Shown piece after piece: positions 49,813-58,617 of a stretch of DNA of 64,000 nucleotides; within the stretch, counting starts at the first letter, position 1; the number at the start of each line of letters is the position of its first letter. The notes under the pieces were generated by a model that did no database searches, was not told the origin of the DNA, and worked only from the letters and a program-made list of their open reading frames with translations. The stretch spans positions 42,880 through 106,879 of the forward strand of contig NZ_CP044551.1 of the NCBI RefSeq assembly GCF_009859475.1, written 5' to 3'. Source of the stretch: Hydrogenophaga sp. BPS33. GTDB taxonomy: Bacteria > Pseudomonadota > Gammaproteobacteria > Burkholderiales > Burkholderiaceae_C. A program made the position numbers and the translations under genes.

Positions 49813-49834
49813 CGTTGGTGGCCGCCGTGGCCTC

Positions 49835-50920
49835 TTACTGCTTCACCGTGCCGCCCGAGGCGCGGCCCCAGTTCTTGCCCATGTTCTGCATCACATGCTG
49901 GCGATAGGCCGGGTTCCACATCGTGTTGCCGGCCACCAGATGGTTGGCCCGGCGAGCCGTGACCATCATCCCGGACTGCATATCGCGGCGCGTCGTCATC
50001 GGGTTCACCATGTTGCCGACGCCCTTCGCACCACGCAGACCACCCGTGACGGGCATCGCCAAATGGCGAATGCCCATCGCTGCCATCGAGACGCCACCGG
50101 CAAGGCCGGAGGCTATGCCGCCTGCCTGCAAGATGATCCACACCAGGACGCCCGTCAGCGCGCCGATTTGCAGCGCCGCGAACATCGGGTTCGAGTCGCC
50201 GCTACCGGAGAAGTCCGCGCCCGCGATGAAGGCGTCGTATGCCCGCATGGCAAACGTCATGATGATTGCCATGATGACGATGGTCAGGATGTAGTTCATC
50301 GCCTGCCCAAACCAGGAATCGAAGAACTTCGCCGTGGCCGGGAACATCAAGGCCAGGATGAACAGCGGCCCCAGGGCGAACACAATCGCCAGCGAGAACT
50401 TGGCGACGATGACCACCGCGCCGCCGAGCATCGACACCAGGACGGTGCCGAGCGCCACGACCACGCCGGCAATGGCCCAGCCGAGCACAGCGCCGAAGTT
50501 CCAGCCGGCCTCGTCGGCCTTCTGGAAGCACTGCGCGACGATTTCCAGCCCTTTGCCCAGGGACTGGTCGAGCACCTGATAGATGTTCGCGGCGGGCGGC
50601 CCGCCCGACGTGTTCATCGCGTCAGCCAAGCCCGTTTCCAGGCCGTTGAGCGCGCCCATCACCCCGTTGGCGTATCCGTCCACCGTGAGCGCAAAGGCCG
50701 CGATGATGACGATCTTCACGCACTGCTTGACGAACGTCCAAAACGGCGACTCAATCGCGCCCGTGCTGATGGCGTAGCCGGTCAGCACGATGTAGAGCGT
50801 CACGCCAGTGATGGCGATCATTTGCAGCGCGTACATCAAGTTCGTGGCGGCCGGTGTCACGAACGCATTGGTAGCGTTCTGCACTGTCTCGCCGATGAAC
50901 TGAAAAACCATCGGGTCCAT
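49835..50920 (-). CDS. virB6: VirB6/TrbL-family polytopic membrane protein
   Basis: 361 residues with about six to eight hydrophobic helices (for example YALQMIAITGVTLYIVLTGY, VLGWAIAGVVVALGTVLVSM and FSLAIVFALGPLFILALMF). VirB6 forms the inner-membrane part of the DNA channel. The Gly/Met-rich cytoplasmic C-terminal tail (NPAYRQHVMQNMGKNWGRAS) is typical of plasmid VirB6. Confidence 0.9.
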   Translation of the reverse strand: MDPMVFQFIGETVQNATNAFVTPAATNLMYALQMIAITGVTLYIVLTGYAISTGAIESPFWTFVKQCVKIVIIAAFALTVDGYANGVMGALNGLETGLADAMNTSGGPPAANIYQVLDQSLGKGLEIVAQCFQKADEAGWNFGAVLGWAIAGVVVALGTVLVSMLGGAVVIVAKFSLAIVFALGPLFILALMFPATAKFFDSWFGQAMNYILTIVIMAIIMTFAMRAYDAFIAGADFSGSGDSNPMFAALQIGALTGVLVWIILQAGGIASGLAGGVSMAAMGIRHLAMPVTGGLRGAKGVGNMVNPMTTRRDMQSGMMVTARRANHLVAGNTMWNPAYRQHVMQNMGKNWGRASGGTVKQ

Positions 50921-50931
50921 AAGTCACCGTC

Positions 50932-51240
50932 CTATTTGTTGTTGCCCTCGGTCTTGGCCGGAGCGGCCGAAGACGGAGCGGAAAGAGGCGCTACCTTGAT
51001 CGCCCCGCCGCGTGCGCTCCAGGTCGAAGACGAATCGGCGCGGCTGGCGTTGACGCAGTTGGGCGTTGCGGCCAGCTCGCCAGGGTTCGACTTGCACTTG
51101 GCGAGCTGCGCTTCGCGCTCGGCCTTGTGCTCCTTGAACCACTCGACCGTTTGCACGACCTCCTGCGGCTTGTCTTCCTTGCAGCCGGCCAGGGCCAGGG
51201 CCGCGACTGCTGCAAGCATCATCACTACGTTTTTCTTCAT
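50932..51240 (-). CDS. eexN: EexN-family entry-exclusion lipoprotein
   Basis: 102 residues: a lipoprotein signal (MKKNVVMMLAAVAALALAGC) and the EexN-like block TVEWFKEHKAEREAQLAKCK and PGELAATPNCVNASRA. Entry-exclusion lipoproteins prevent redundant uptake of the same plasmid, and the gene is usually found between virB5 and virB6, as here. The C-terminus is Ser/Ala-rich. Confidence 0.85.
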   Translation of the reverse strand: MKKNVVMMLAAVAALALAGCKEDKPQEVVQTVEWFKEHKAEREAQLAKCKSNPGELAATPNCVNASRADSSSTWSARGGAIKVAPLSAPSSAAPAKTEGNNK

Positions 51241-51259
51241 CGGTCACTCTCCTATCGTT

Positions 51260-51299
51260 GGTGACGGGGCCGAGCTGGCCAGGTCGAAAAGTTGTCACC
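51260..51299. repeat. 40-bp palindromic element h
   Basis: Ends GGTGAC / GTCACC, inner GGCCGAGCTGGCCAGG. It lies between virB5 and the eex gene, 20 bp from the eex start. Confidence 0.75.
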
Positions 51300-51306
51300 A
51301 AAGGAT

Positions 51307-51346
51307 GGTGACGCAAGACGCCGGCGAGATCCTCGCCGGCGTCACC
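51307..51346. repeat. 40-bp palindromic element i
   Basis: Ends GGTGAC / GTCACC. It contains an alternative very strong hairpin GACGCCGGCGAG / CTCGCCGGCGTC. Directly follows element h in the virB5-eex spacer. Confidence 0.78.
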
Positions 51347-51353
51347 ATTGCCA

Positions 51354-52073
51354 TTACGGCGTGCCGAACGTGATCGGCGTTGCCTGAATGCCCTTGCGGG
51401 CCGCCCAGGTGCGGGCCTGCAATTCACGCTGCTGCTGCTGCTGAATCTTGTCCTCGGCCTGGGCCACCATCGCGTAAAGCTGGAGCTTCGTTTGCTCGTT
51501 CTGGATCATTGCCTGTTCGGCGGCGATCCGGCCTTGCAGCTCGGCGATGGCCTTCGGGTCGGGCGTGTCGTTGATCTTCGCCATGAGGCTGTCAATCTGG
51601 TTGAGCCGCGACTTCGCCTTGTCGTAGGCATCCAGGGCGAAAGCCTGATCCTGGGCCGACTTCACGGCCCGCGCCTCGCACAGCTTCTTCTGGTCGCTGA
51701 CCGTGATGTGCGCGCACGAGTCGAAAATCTTCGACTGCGAGTAGATCGAGGCCGCCCGGCCGCTCAGGCCGGCATAGCCGCCCGTTTTCACCGAGTCATA
51801 GACGCCTTGCCAGTCACTCGGCAGGTAATCGCGCAGCGCCGGGTTGTTCAGGATATTGCCCAGGCCGCGAGAGCCAGTCAGGGACTGGTACTGCTGTTTC
51901 ATCTGGTCGATTTGGCTAACCATTTGGTCATATTGCATCTTCCACTTCGCCATCGTCTCGATTTGTTGCTGGATGCTGTTGGCGATGGAAGCGCCATCCG
52001 TTACCGGGATTTGCGCGCTGGCCGCGCCCGCCATCGTGATGGCGAGCGCAGCGACAAGAGCCTTCATCTTCAT
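51354..52073 (-). CDS. virB5: VirB5 minor pilin
   Basis: 239 residues from the ATG at 52073: a signal peptide (MKMKALVAALAITMAGAASA), then a mainly helical mature protein (QQQIETMAKWKMQYDQMVSQ and KLCEARAVKSAQDQAFALD). VirB5 sits at the pilus tip. It begins 4 bp after the virB4 stop. Confidence 0.88.
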   Translation of the reverse strand: MKMKALVAALAITMAGAASAQIPVTDGASIANSIQQQIETMAKWKMQYDQMVSQIDQMKQQYQSLTGSRGLGNILNNPALRDYLPSDWQGVYDSVKTGGYAGLSGRAASIYSQSKIFDSCAHITVSDQKKLCEARAVKSAQDQAFALDAYDKAKSRLNQIDSLMAKINDTPDPKAIAELQGRIAAEQAMIQNEQTKLQLYAMVAQAEDKIQQQQQRELQARTWAARKGIQATPITFGTP

Positions 52074-52077
52074 GATT

Positions 52078-54612
52078 TCACCTTTCTTGCTGCTTAGAGG
52101 ACGCCACCCGTGCCTTGCGGCGCTGGTGGAACACGGGAACCCACACTTCCGGGTCATCGCCGACTTCGGCGAGAATTTCATCGAGCAGTTCGACGTTATC
52201 GGAGCTGCCCGACAAAATGGCGAGTTCATCGCCGAAGCTAATTACCGTGTTCCCGTCAGCGTCCTTAACGTCGCTCAGATCGAAGCGGCCGATCATCGAC
52301 TGATGGCCTTGCTTCACCAGGAACATGCGGCTTTCTTCACCCATCGTCTTGATGATTTCAAACTCCGAGGGCGTGCATTTGAAGCCCTCGGTGTATTCGG
52401 TGAAGTCCGCCTTCGGGTTAGGCAGGTAGATTTCCGTCGCCACCTGTTGCACCAGGGACGCGGCAATCTTCGACTTCAACATGCTGCTAGGCATTTGCGT
52501 AGCGAACACGCCGAGGCCGTTTTGCTTGCGAATGGTCAATTGCTTGTCGCCCGCGAAGTCCGCGAACGCCTCGGCATCGACCCACTTCCAAGCCTCGTCC
52601 ATGAAATAGACGAAGCGGCGGCCGTCGATGACCGAATCCATGCGATGCAGCAGGTACATGGAAATCGGCGTCCGCACGTCGTTGTTGTCCAGGAAGTGCG
52701 TGCCGTCGAAGCCATAGTTCGCGTGCGTGGTGAAGTCGATGAGGTCGGTCGCGTTGTCCAGCACCCACCAGAACGGGCCACGCTTGCCGTGGCCGTCATC
52801 GACGCACCACCGCGCGAGGCGCTTCGCCACGCTGTTTTCGCGGTCTTCCTTGTCGGTGCCCTCGGTGATGTTCTGCAACACCACCGACAGCCGGCGAATC
52901 TCCTTCGGCATCTTCATGACGGTTCGCACCGCATGACTGATGCGCGCATCGTCCGCCGTGGTGACGCGCTCGCCACCGGCCGACACCAGGACGCGAATCA
53001 GCTTCTCCAGGAACAGGATGTTCGTCTCGTTGGCTTCCATCTGGAACGGATTGAAGCCGGTCGGCTGGCCGTTCCTGACGGCCAGATACTTGCCGCCGAT
53101 GGCGCGAATCAGCAGCTCCGCGCCGCGATCCTTGTCGAAGAACACCGTCGTGAAGCCGACAGGCGAGCGCGGCTTGTATTTCTGCGACTGGCACAGAAGC
53201 ATGTTCAGCAGCACCGTCTTACCCGCACCGGACTGGCCGATGACGCGGGTATTGCCGAGCACCTTCTTGTCGAAGGCGTCTTCGTCGCCCTTCGAGTAGT
53301 GGAAGTTGAAATACAGCGGCTGGCCCGAAGGCGTCTTGAACAGCGTCACGGCCTGCCCCCACGGGTTGCCGTCGCGCTTGCCCGCGCGGAAGTTGTGGAA
53401 GCTGCACAGGCCCGCAAAGTTCTTGCTGGTCAGGCCGGCCACGCGCGGCCGGTACGACCAATTGCAAGGCAATTGCGCGTAGAAAGCCGAGTCGGTCGCC
53501 GTGGCGATCAAGGCGGACAGAAAACCCCTGTCCTGAATGATCGTCATGGCCGACGTGGTGTTGCGGCGCACCTTCTCGACCGTCTCGCCGAAGACCAGCA
53601 GCGAGTAGTGGTACTCGCCCATGACGAACTGACCTTGAATCAGCTCGTCAATGGCCTGCGTCATTTCCGCGATTTGCGTCGCGCTGCCGTCCTCGGCGTT
53701 CATCAACTGGCGTTGCTGCCGCTCCAGAAAGTCCTTGCCGTCGCGCTTGCTCATGAAGCTGAACGACTGCGTGATGACGTACTCGTAATCCTCGTACAGC
53801 AGACCGTTCAAGATGCCCGGCTCGGTGTGCGCCGAGTAGTCCTTGAAGTCGATGCCCATCGCGTAGCGCGTCTTCGTCGGCGAGCGGATTTCGATAGTCT
53901 CCGCGCCCACGAACACCCAGGCCGTGCCCAGGTAAGCGTTCAGCGGCCCGGCCGGCACGCGCACCTTCTGCCACTCGCCGGACACCAGGAAGTTCAAGAA
54001 CTCCAGCGCCTGCGAGCACACGATGCCGTTCTCGTCCTCATAGGTGCGCAGTTCCTCGATGCCGGTTTTCTCGTCGGTGCCGTAGCGGCGCATGCTGGCC
54101 TCGACCTGATAGGCGATGTCGTCCAGCTTGCGGATGGCCGCCTTCTGATCCTTGAGGATTTCATCGACGGTGCGCCGCGCCGACTTCGCCATCGCCTTGC
54201 CGATCCGCGAGGGATTCGGCCGGTAGATGACCGTCAGATACAGCTCGTTCGCCATCATGCGATAGCCCACGAAGCTGTCGTAATACTTGCGATCCAGCTC
54301 GCGGCAAAAGTCGTTGTCGTACACGCCCTTGAGCCTGTCCGACGTGCGGCGGCGGACGTTGTGCGTCCACAGCGCCACGTTGCTGGTAGCGATGGAGCGC
54401 AGCAGCGTGTTGAGCTGTTCCTTGCGCCGCAGAATCTCGTCCGGCTCTGCCGTCTCGAAGCTGATGCCGGCCACGCGCCACACGCGCAGGAAATCGCCCT
54501 GCGTCGTGACGATGGTGTTCGGCGACACATGGCTGCTGTAAGGAATGAAGGGCGCAACCGCCCTTTCATTGTTCACTTGGTCGAAGTATTTAGGTTTTGG
54601 CAGGGCAGACAT
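52078..54612 (-). CDS. virB4: VirB4 secretion ATPase
   Basis: 844 residues of the CagE/TrbE/VirB family. The N-terminal half begins MSALPKPKYFDQVNNERAVA; Walker A is in RVIGQSGAGKTVLLNML near residue 460 and Walker B in FVYFMDEAWKW near residue 665. It is the largest ATPase of the channel and is required for pilus biogenesis and DNA transfer. It follows virB3 by 9 bp. Confidence 0.93.
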   Translation of the reverse strand: MSALPKPKYFDQVNNERAVAPFIPYSSHVSPNTIVTTQGDFLRVWRVAGISFETAEPDEILRRKEQLNTLLRSIATSNVALWTHNVRRRTSDRLKGVYDNDFCRELDRKYYDSFVGYRMMANELYLTVIYRPNPSRIGKAMAKSARRTVDEILKDQKAAIRKLDDIAYQVEASMRRYGTDEKTGIEELRTYEDENGIVCSQALEFLNFLVSGEWQKVRVPAGPLNAYLGTAWVFVGAETIEIRSPTKTRYAMGIDFKDYSAHTEPGILNGLLYEDYEYVITQSFSFMSKRDGKDFLERQQRQLMNAEDGSATQIAEMTQAIDELIQGQFVMGEYHYSLLVFGETVEKVRRNTTSAMTIIQDRGFLSALIATATDSAFYAQLPCNWSYRPRVAGLTSKNFAGLCSFHNFRAGKRDGNPWGQAVTLFKTPSGQPLYFNFHYSKGDEDAFDKKVLGNTRVIGQSGAGKTVLLNMLLCQSQKYKPRSPVGFTTVFFDKDRGAELLIRAIGGKYLAVRNGQPTGFNPFQMEANETNILFLEKLIRVLVSAGGERVTTADDARISHAVRTVMKMPKEIRRLSVVLQNITEGTDKEDRENSVAKRLARWCVDDGHGKRGPFWWVLDNATDLIDFTTHANYGFDGTHFLDNNDVRTPISMYLLHRMDSVIDGRRFVYFMDEAWKWVDAEAFADFAGDKQLTIRKQNGLGVFATQMPSSMLKSKIAASLVQQVATEIYLPNPKADFTEYTEGFKCTPSEFEIIKTMGEESRMFLVKQGHQSMIGRFDLSDVKDADGNTVISFGDELAILSGSSDNVELLDEILAEVGDDPEVWVPVFHQRRKARVASSKQQER

Positions 54613-54621
54613 AAGTCCCTC

Positions 54622-54945
54622 TCACTTGCGTTTCGTGAAGGCAATCGGGCTGTAGGCCGATGCCTTCCAGAAGCGCCCGTTCTTGTTGCGGTTGATGACC
54701 CGGAACACGAATTTCAGGCCCAAGAGCCTGAATTGTTGATCGTCCGATTTGGCGATGATCCGCATCGTTATCACGATGGGAATCAGCGTGAAGGCGAACA
54801 GGATCGTCGTCCACACGCTGATGAGAACCACCACCCCGCCGACCACTGCGAGCGGCACCAACGGGACGCCGAACAGCATGGCCGGCCGGGTGCAACCCTT
54901 GAACAGCGGATCGCGCGGATCGAAGTCATCCATTGGTGCCGACAT
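54622..54945 (-). CDS. virB3: VirB3 membrane protein
   Basis: 107 residues with two adjacent hydrophobic stretches (AMLFGVPLVPLAVVGGVVVL and ISVWTTILFAFTLIPIVITM), DPLFKGCTRPAMLFGVPL being the typical VirB3 start. It works with VirB4 and lies between virB2 and virB4 in the usual order. Confidence 0.88.
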   Translation of the reverse strand: MSAPMDDFDPRDPLFKGCTRPAMLFGVPLVPLAVVGGVVVLISVWTTILFAFTLIPIVITMRIIAKSDDQQFRLLGLKFVFRVINRNKNGRFWKASAYSPIAFTKRK

Positions 54946-54960
54946 CGCGTGACCTCCCGC

Positions 54961-55266
54961 TTAGGACAGGAGGTAGCGGGCCAGCTCGGCCGCGCCGCCG
55001 ATGAGCAGACCACCGGCCAGAATCTTGCCGACCTCGGCGATGTCGGCATGCTTGAACAGGAACTTGTAGCCCGCCCACATGATGGCGATGGTCACGGTCG
55101 TGATGGACACGCCGCGCAGCACGGCCAGCACGTTGTCCATGAAGGTGTTCACCTTGTCCAGCCCGCCAGTCTGCGCGAGCGCCGGCTCGGCCGCGAACAG
55201 CGCGGCCATCACCAGGAAGCCGAGCATCACGGCCATGCGGTTGTTGGAAGTGGTAGCAGTCGTCAT
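54961..55266 (-). CDS. virB2: VirB2 major pilin
   Basis: 101 residues from the ATG at 55266: a long signal (MLGFLVMAALFAAEPALAQ), then two hydrophobic helices (VSITTVTIAIMWAGYKFLF and VGKILAGGLLIGGAAELARY), the VirB2/TraA-type pilin layout. It is the first gene of the virB2-virB6 unit, downstream of the palindrome at 55400-55422. Confidence 0.9.
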   Translation of the reverse strand: MTTATTSNNRMAVMLGFLVMAALFAAEPALAQTGGLDKVNTFMDNVLAVLRGVSITTVTIAIMWAGYKFLFKHADIAEVGKILAGGLLIGGAAELARYLLS

Positions 55267-55399
55267 TTCATTTGCTCCTGAAGTGAAAGAAAAAGGTAGC
55301 CGGTAGGCCGGCCGGCAAGCCGGTTGAAAAGCGTCCAATCTAGTTCATGCTGCAATGTTCTCCCCGTTATCCGTGCCTGCCGGATTATACAACAGGCCG

Positions 55400-55422
55400 C
55401 GCCAAAATAGTATATTTTGGCG
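55400..55422. promoter_or_regulatory. Tra operator-like palindrome 4 (upstream of virB2)
   Basis: CGCCAAAATA-GTA-TATTTTGGCG, 10-bp perfect arms, the best-conserved member of the family. It lies between the topA stop and virB2 and probably controls the virB2-B6 operon. Confidence 0.75.
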
Positions 55423-55431
55423 AGCGTTTTT

Positions 55432-57789
55432 CTACTTTTTTGGCGTCTTGAGAACAAGCCGCGTAGGTGCCGCCGCGCGCTTCACCGTCGCCTTGGCTGC
55501 GGGCTTTGCGCCCTTCGCCTGCTTCGGTACAGGCTTGCCGGCCTGATCGTCCATGATGACCTTGCAGCCGTCTTTGAAGCCGCTGCAACCCCACCAGTAG
55601 CCGTACTGGCCCTTGCGGCGATACATCGGCTTGCCGCAGGACGGGCAAGGGGCCGTCTTGATCGCCACCGGCTGGCCCTTCTCGTCGTCCAGGAAGGTCT
55701 TGCACTCATCGTTCGTGCAGAACCACGCGAACGCGCCCTTGATGGGCTTGCCGCTTTCCTTGTCCTTCTTCTGGAAGCGCCGCAGCGGCGAGCTGCATTT
55801 CGGGCACGGGTGAACCTTCGGTTCCACCGGCCGCCCCTTGTCGTCGTCCATGAACGTCTTGCAGTCGTCGGTCGGGCAGAACCACCCCAGGCCGCCCGCC
55901 TTCTTCTTGTACCGCCGCAGGGGCGTGGAGCACTTCGGGCACGGGTGTTCCTTGCGTTCCACCGGCTTGCCGTCCACGTCGTCCAGGAAGGTCTTGCACT
56001 CGTCGTTCGTGCAGTACCAGATCGGCAGCTTGCCGGGCTTCTGGTACTTGCGCAGCCCGGCGCTGCACTTCGGGCACGCGAAGCGCGGCTTGAAGTCGCC
56101 GCCCTGGGCGATGGCGTCCAGCTCGGCCTTCAACTGATCGTAGGCCGGGGCCACCACGTCCAGGTACTCGCGCTCGCCTTCGGCGATGCGGTCGAGCTGC
56201 GATTCCAGCTCGCGCGTGAAAGCCAGCTCCATGAACTCGAAGCCGGCCTTCACCAGATGTTCCACCAGGATGGTGCCTGTCTCGGTCGGCACCAGATAAC
56301 GCTTGTCTTCGACAAGGTAGCCGCGCGCCATGATGTTGCCCATGATCGCGGGATAGGTCGCCGGGCGGCCGATGCCTTCGTCTTCCAGCTTCTTGATGAG
56401 ACTCGCTTTCGTGAAGCGCGGCGGTGCCTTCGTCACCTTGCGCAGCAGCTCGCCGCTGTCGGCCTGCTTCGCGCTGCCGACATCGAGCACCGGCACCTTG
56501 CCGGCGCTGTCCTCGGCCTCGTCGTCCGTCTTGTCTTCCACCGCGTCCTTCGCCGTCAGCACTCGCCATCCCTGTTCAATCAGGGTACGGCCCTTGGCCT
56601 TGAACTGGAACGGCTTCGCGCCATCGGTCGCTTCCAAGGTGACGCTGTTCACCTTGTAGCGGGCATCGGCCAGTTGCGAGGCAACCGTCCGCTTCCAGAT
56701 GAGCGCATAGAGCTTGCGCTGATGCTCGTCCTCGCCGGCTTCCAGCACGTCGATATGGGCCGGCCTGATGGCCTCGTGCGCCTCTTGCGCGCCCGCCTTC
56801 GTCTTGAACTTGCGCGGCGCGTCCGGCAGCTTCCAGCCCTGCCCTTCGGCGTAGGCGCGCACCTCGGCGATGGCCTCGTCGCTGATGTTCACGCTGTCGG
56901 TGCGGATGTAGGTGATCGCGCCTTGCTCGAACAGCTTTTGCGCATCCTTCGCCGTCAGCTCGGGATCGCGCTTTAGCGTGACGCTCGCGGCTTGCAGCAT
57001 GAGCGAGGTCGAGAAGCACGACGGCGGCGCTTCGCGCGCCGTGTCGGTGCCGGAGTCCAGCACCTTGAACTGGCGGCAGCCTGCGGCCTGCTTCGCCAGG
57101 GCTTCATCGAGGACATAGGGCACGTCCTCGGTGATGAATGGCTTCGTGTCCCACTCCGCTTTCCACACGCCGCCGTCGAACTTCACCACCGCGCCGAAGT
57201 GGTTCGTCTTCTTGAACGCCACGATGCGGCGCTCCAGGTCAACGACCAGTCGCACGGCCACGCTTTGCACGCGGCCGGCCGACAGGTTTTGCCCGAGCAT
57301 GTTCGACAGCAGCGGCGACACCAGATAGCCGACGATGCGATCCAGTGCCCGCCGCGCTTCCTGGGCCTGCACAAGATCGGCGTCGATCTTGCGCGCCTGC
57401 GACAGTGCCGCCCGAATCGCCTTCTCGGTGATTTCATCGAACGTCACCCGTTCGTAGTCGCCTTCGTCCAGGCCGAGAGCGTCTTTCAGGTGCCACGCGA
57501 TGGCTTCGCCCTCGCGGTCGGGATCGGTCGCCAGAAAGATCATGTCCGCCCTGCCGGACAGGGCGCGGATGCGGGCGACTCGTTCCTCGCCGCCTGGGAA
57601 CGTCCGGCCCTGTACCTGGGCCGGAGGGATGTATTCGTACTGCAAGGCGAAGTCGGGCGCTTCCAGGCCGATGTCGTGCTTCGGCAGGTCGCGGACATGG
57701 CCCACGCTGGCGACGACTTTCCAGCCGTCGCCGAGGATGGATTCGATCTTCTTCACCTTGTTGGGGCTTTCCACGACCATGAGCTTCAT
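55432..57789 (-). CDS. topA: Type IA DNA topoisomerase within the virB cluster
   Basis: 785 residues: an N-terminal TOPRIM domain (KLMVVESPNKVKKIESILGD and TDPDREGEAIAWHL), catalytic Tyr in ITYIRTDSVNIS near residue 296, and four C-terminal zinc ribbons (CPKCSAGLRKY, CPKCSTPLRRY, CPKCSSPLRRF and CPSCGKPMYRR) before a basic Ala/Lys tail. Plasmid topoisomerases of this kind (compare TraE of RP4 and TopA of plasmids with VirB systems) are thought to handle transferred DNA. Its start lies 11 bp after the virB1 stop. Confidence 0.92.
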   Translation of the reverse strand: MKLMVVESPNKVKKIESILGDGWKVVASVGHVRDLPKHDIGLEAPDFALQYEYIPPAQVQGRTFPGGEERVARIRALSGRADMIFLATDPDREGEAIAWHLKDALGLDEGDYERVTFDEITEKAIRAALSQARKIDADLVQAQEARRALDRIVGYLVSPLLSNMLGQNLSAGRVQSVAVRLVVDLERRIVAFKKTNHFGAVVKFDGGVWKAEWDTKPFITEDVPYVLDEALAKQAAGCRQFKVLDSGTDTAREAPPSCFSTSLMLQAASVTLKRDPELTAKDAQKLFEQGAITYIRTDSVNISDEAIAEVRAYAEGQGWKLPDAPRKFKTKAGAQEAHEAIRPAHIDVLEAGEDEHQRKLYALIWKRTVASQLADARYKVNSVTLEATDGAKPFQFKAKGRTLIEQGWRVLTAKDAVEDKTDDEAEDSAGKVPVLDVGSAKQADSGELLRKVTKAPPRFTKASLIKKLEDEGIGRPATYPAIMGNIMARGYLVEDKRYLVPTETGTILVEHLVKAGFEFMELAFTRELESQLDRIAEGEREYLDVVAPAYDQLKAELDAIAQGGDFKPRFACPKCSAGLRKYQKPGKLPIWYCTNDECKTFLDDVDGKPVERKEHPCPKCSTPLRRYKKKAGGLGWFCPTDDCKTFMDDDKGRPVEPKVHPCPKCSSPLRRFQKKDKESGKPIKGAFAWFCTNDECKTFLDDEKGQPVAIKTAPCPSCGKPMYRRKGQYGYWWGCSGFKDGCKVIMDDQAGKPVPKQAKGAKPAAKATVKRAAAPTRLVLKTPKK

Positions 57790-57800
57790 CGTGTACCCCC

Positions 57801-58565
57801 TCAGAAGACGATGGCCGAGCGCGCCGGCTGCGCCGGTTGCTCGCCCTGGCTGGCCTTCGCGTCATCCTTGGCGACAGTCAGATCCGCCGCGGCGGATGCG
57901 CCTGTCACCACGGGCTTGAGCTGCGCGGGCGCTTCGCTCGCCCGGCGCAGCAGCACCGGGGCATGATCGGCAGGCGGCCCATCGCTCGCGCCCTGGGCCG
58001 TCACCTTGACCGGCCCGGAGCCGGCCGCCGTCACGCGCTGCGGGCGTGCTGCACCCGGCGCGATCGACGGAACGACCGGGATCGGCTTTGCCTCGACGTT
58101 GGCTTGCGCCAAGACCTTTTGCACATACGACGGCTCGCCGGCCTTGTCAGGCCGGAAGCCGCGCGTGAAGTTGCCCGAGTAGTAGCAGGAGAAGGCCGAG
58201 TGCAGCGCCCGTTGCCGGTCGCCCTCGGTGCGGGGCAAAGCCCGCGTGTAGCAGTCTTCGAGAATCTTCGAGCCGACGCGGATGTTCGCGCACGGCTCGA
58301 AGGCTTCTTCGTAGGTTAGGGAGTATTTCGGCAGGTTGTAGCGGTTGACCTGGGCAACCCCTACCGAGAAGTTCCAGCCAGCGGCTTCAAGAGCCTTGGC
58401 CGTCGCAACAGCTTCCGCTTGCGACTTGGGTTGACGTTGGAGCCTTCCGCCCACCACGCCGATGGCGTAGGGGTTGAAGCTCGATTCGACTTGCACGACG
58501 GCCGCCATCGTCTGCGGGGCCACCGTAGGGGCGCATTGCTGCGCCAAGACCATGAAATCCAGCAT
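57801..58565 (-). CDS. virB1: VirB1 lytic transglycosylase
   Basis: 254 residues from the ATG at 58565. It has an SLT domain with catalytic Glu in VVQVESSFNPYAIG near residue 27, WNFSVGVAQVNRYNL and FSCYYSGNF; then a Pro/Ala-rich tail from about residue 160. It makes holes in peptidoglycan for the channel. A 40-bp palindromic element (57870-57909) lies within the last 40 codons and encodes part of the tail. No signal peptide is obvious from this start. Confidence 0.88.
   Translation of the reverse strand: MLDFMVLAQQCAPTVAPQTMAAVVQVESSFNPYAIGVVGGRLQRQPKSQAEAVATAKALEAAGWNFSVGVAQVNRYNLPKYSLTYEEAFEPCANIRVGSKILEDCYTRALPRTEGDRQRALHSAFSCYYSGNFTRGFRPDKAGEPSYVQKVLAQANVEAKPIPVVPSIAPGAARPQRVTAAGSGPVKVTAQGASDGPPADHAPVLLRRASEAPAQLKPVVTGASAAADLTVAKDDAKASQGEQPAQPARSAIVF
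57870..57909. repeat. 40-bp palindromic element n, inside virB1
   Basis: Ends GGCGACAG / CTGTCACC with an inner AGATCCGCC-GC-GGCGGATGC that resembles the core of elements a and f. It is translated as part of the virB1 C-terminal tail. Confidence 0.8.
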
Positions 58566-58596
58566 GTAACCGACTCCCTTTAGCGAGGAAACGGCT

Positions 58597-58617
58597 ACCA
58601 ATATACCATATTTTGGT
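58597..58617. promoter_or_regulatory. Tra operator-like palindrome 5 (upstream of virB1)
   Basis: A 21-bp site with arms ACCAATATA and TATTTTGGT, 31 bp upstream of the virB1 start and touching the stop codon of the upstream gene. Confidence 0.7.

Noticed and set aside
51844..55281. 1145-codon open frame on the plus strand
   Set aside because: It lies antisense to virB5, virB4, virB3 and virB2, all with clear family motifs; high GC content leaves the opposite frame open. No motif in its translation.
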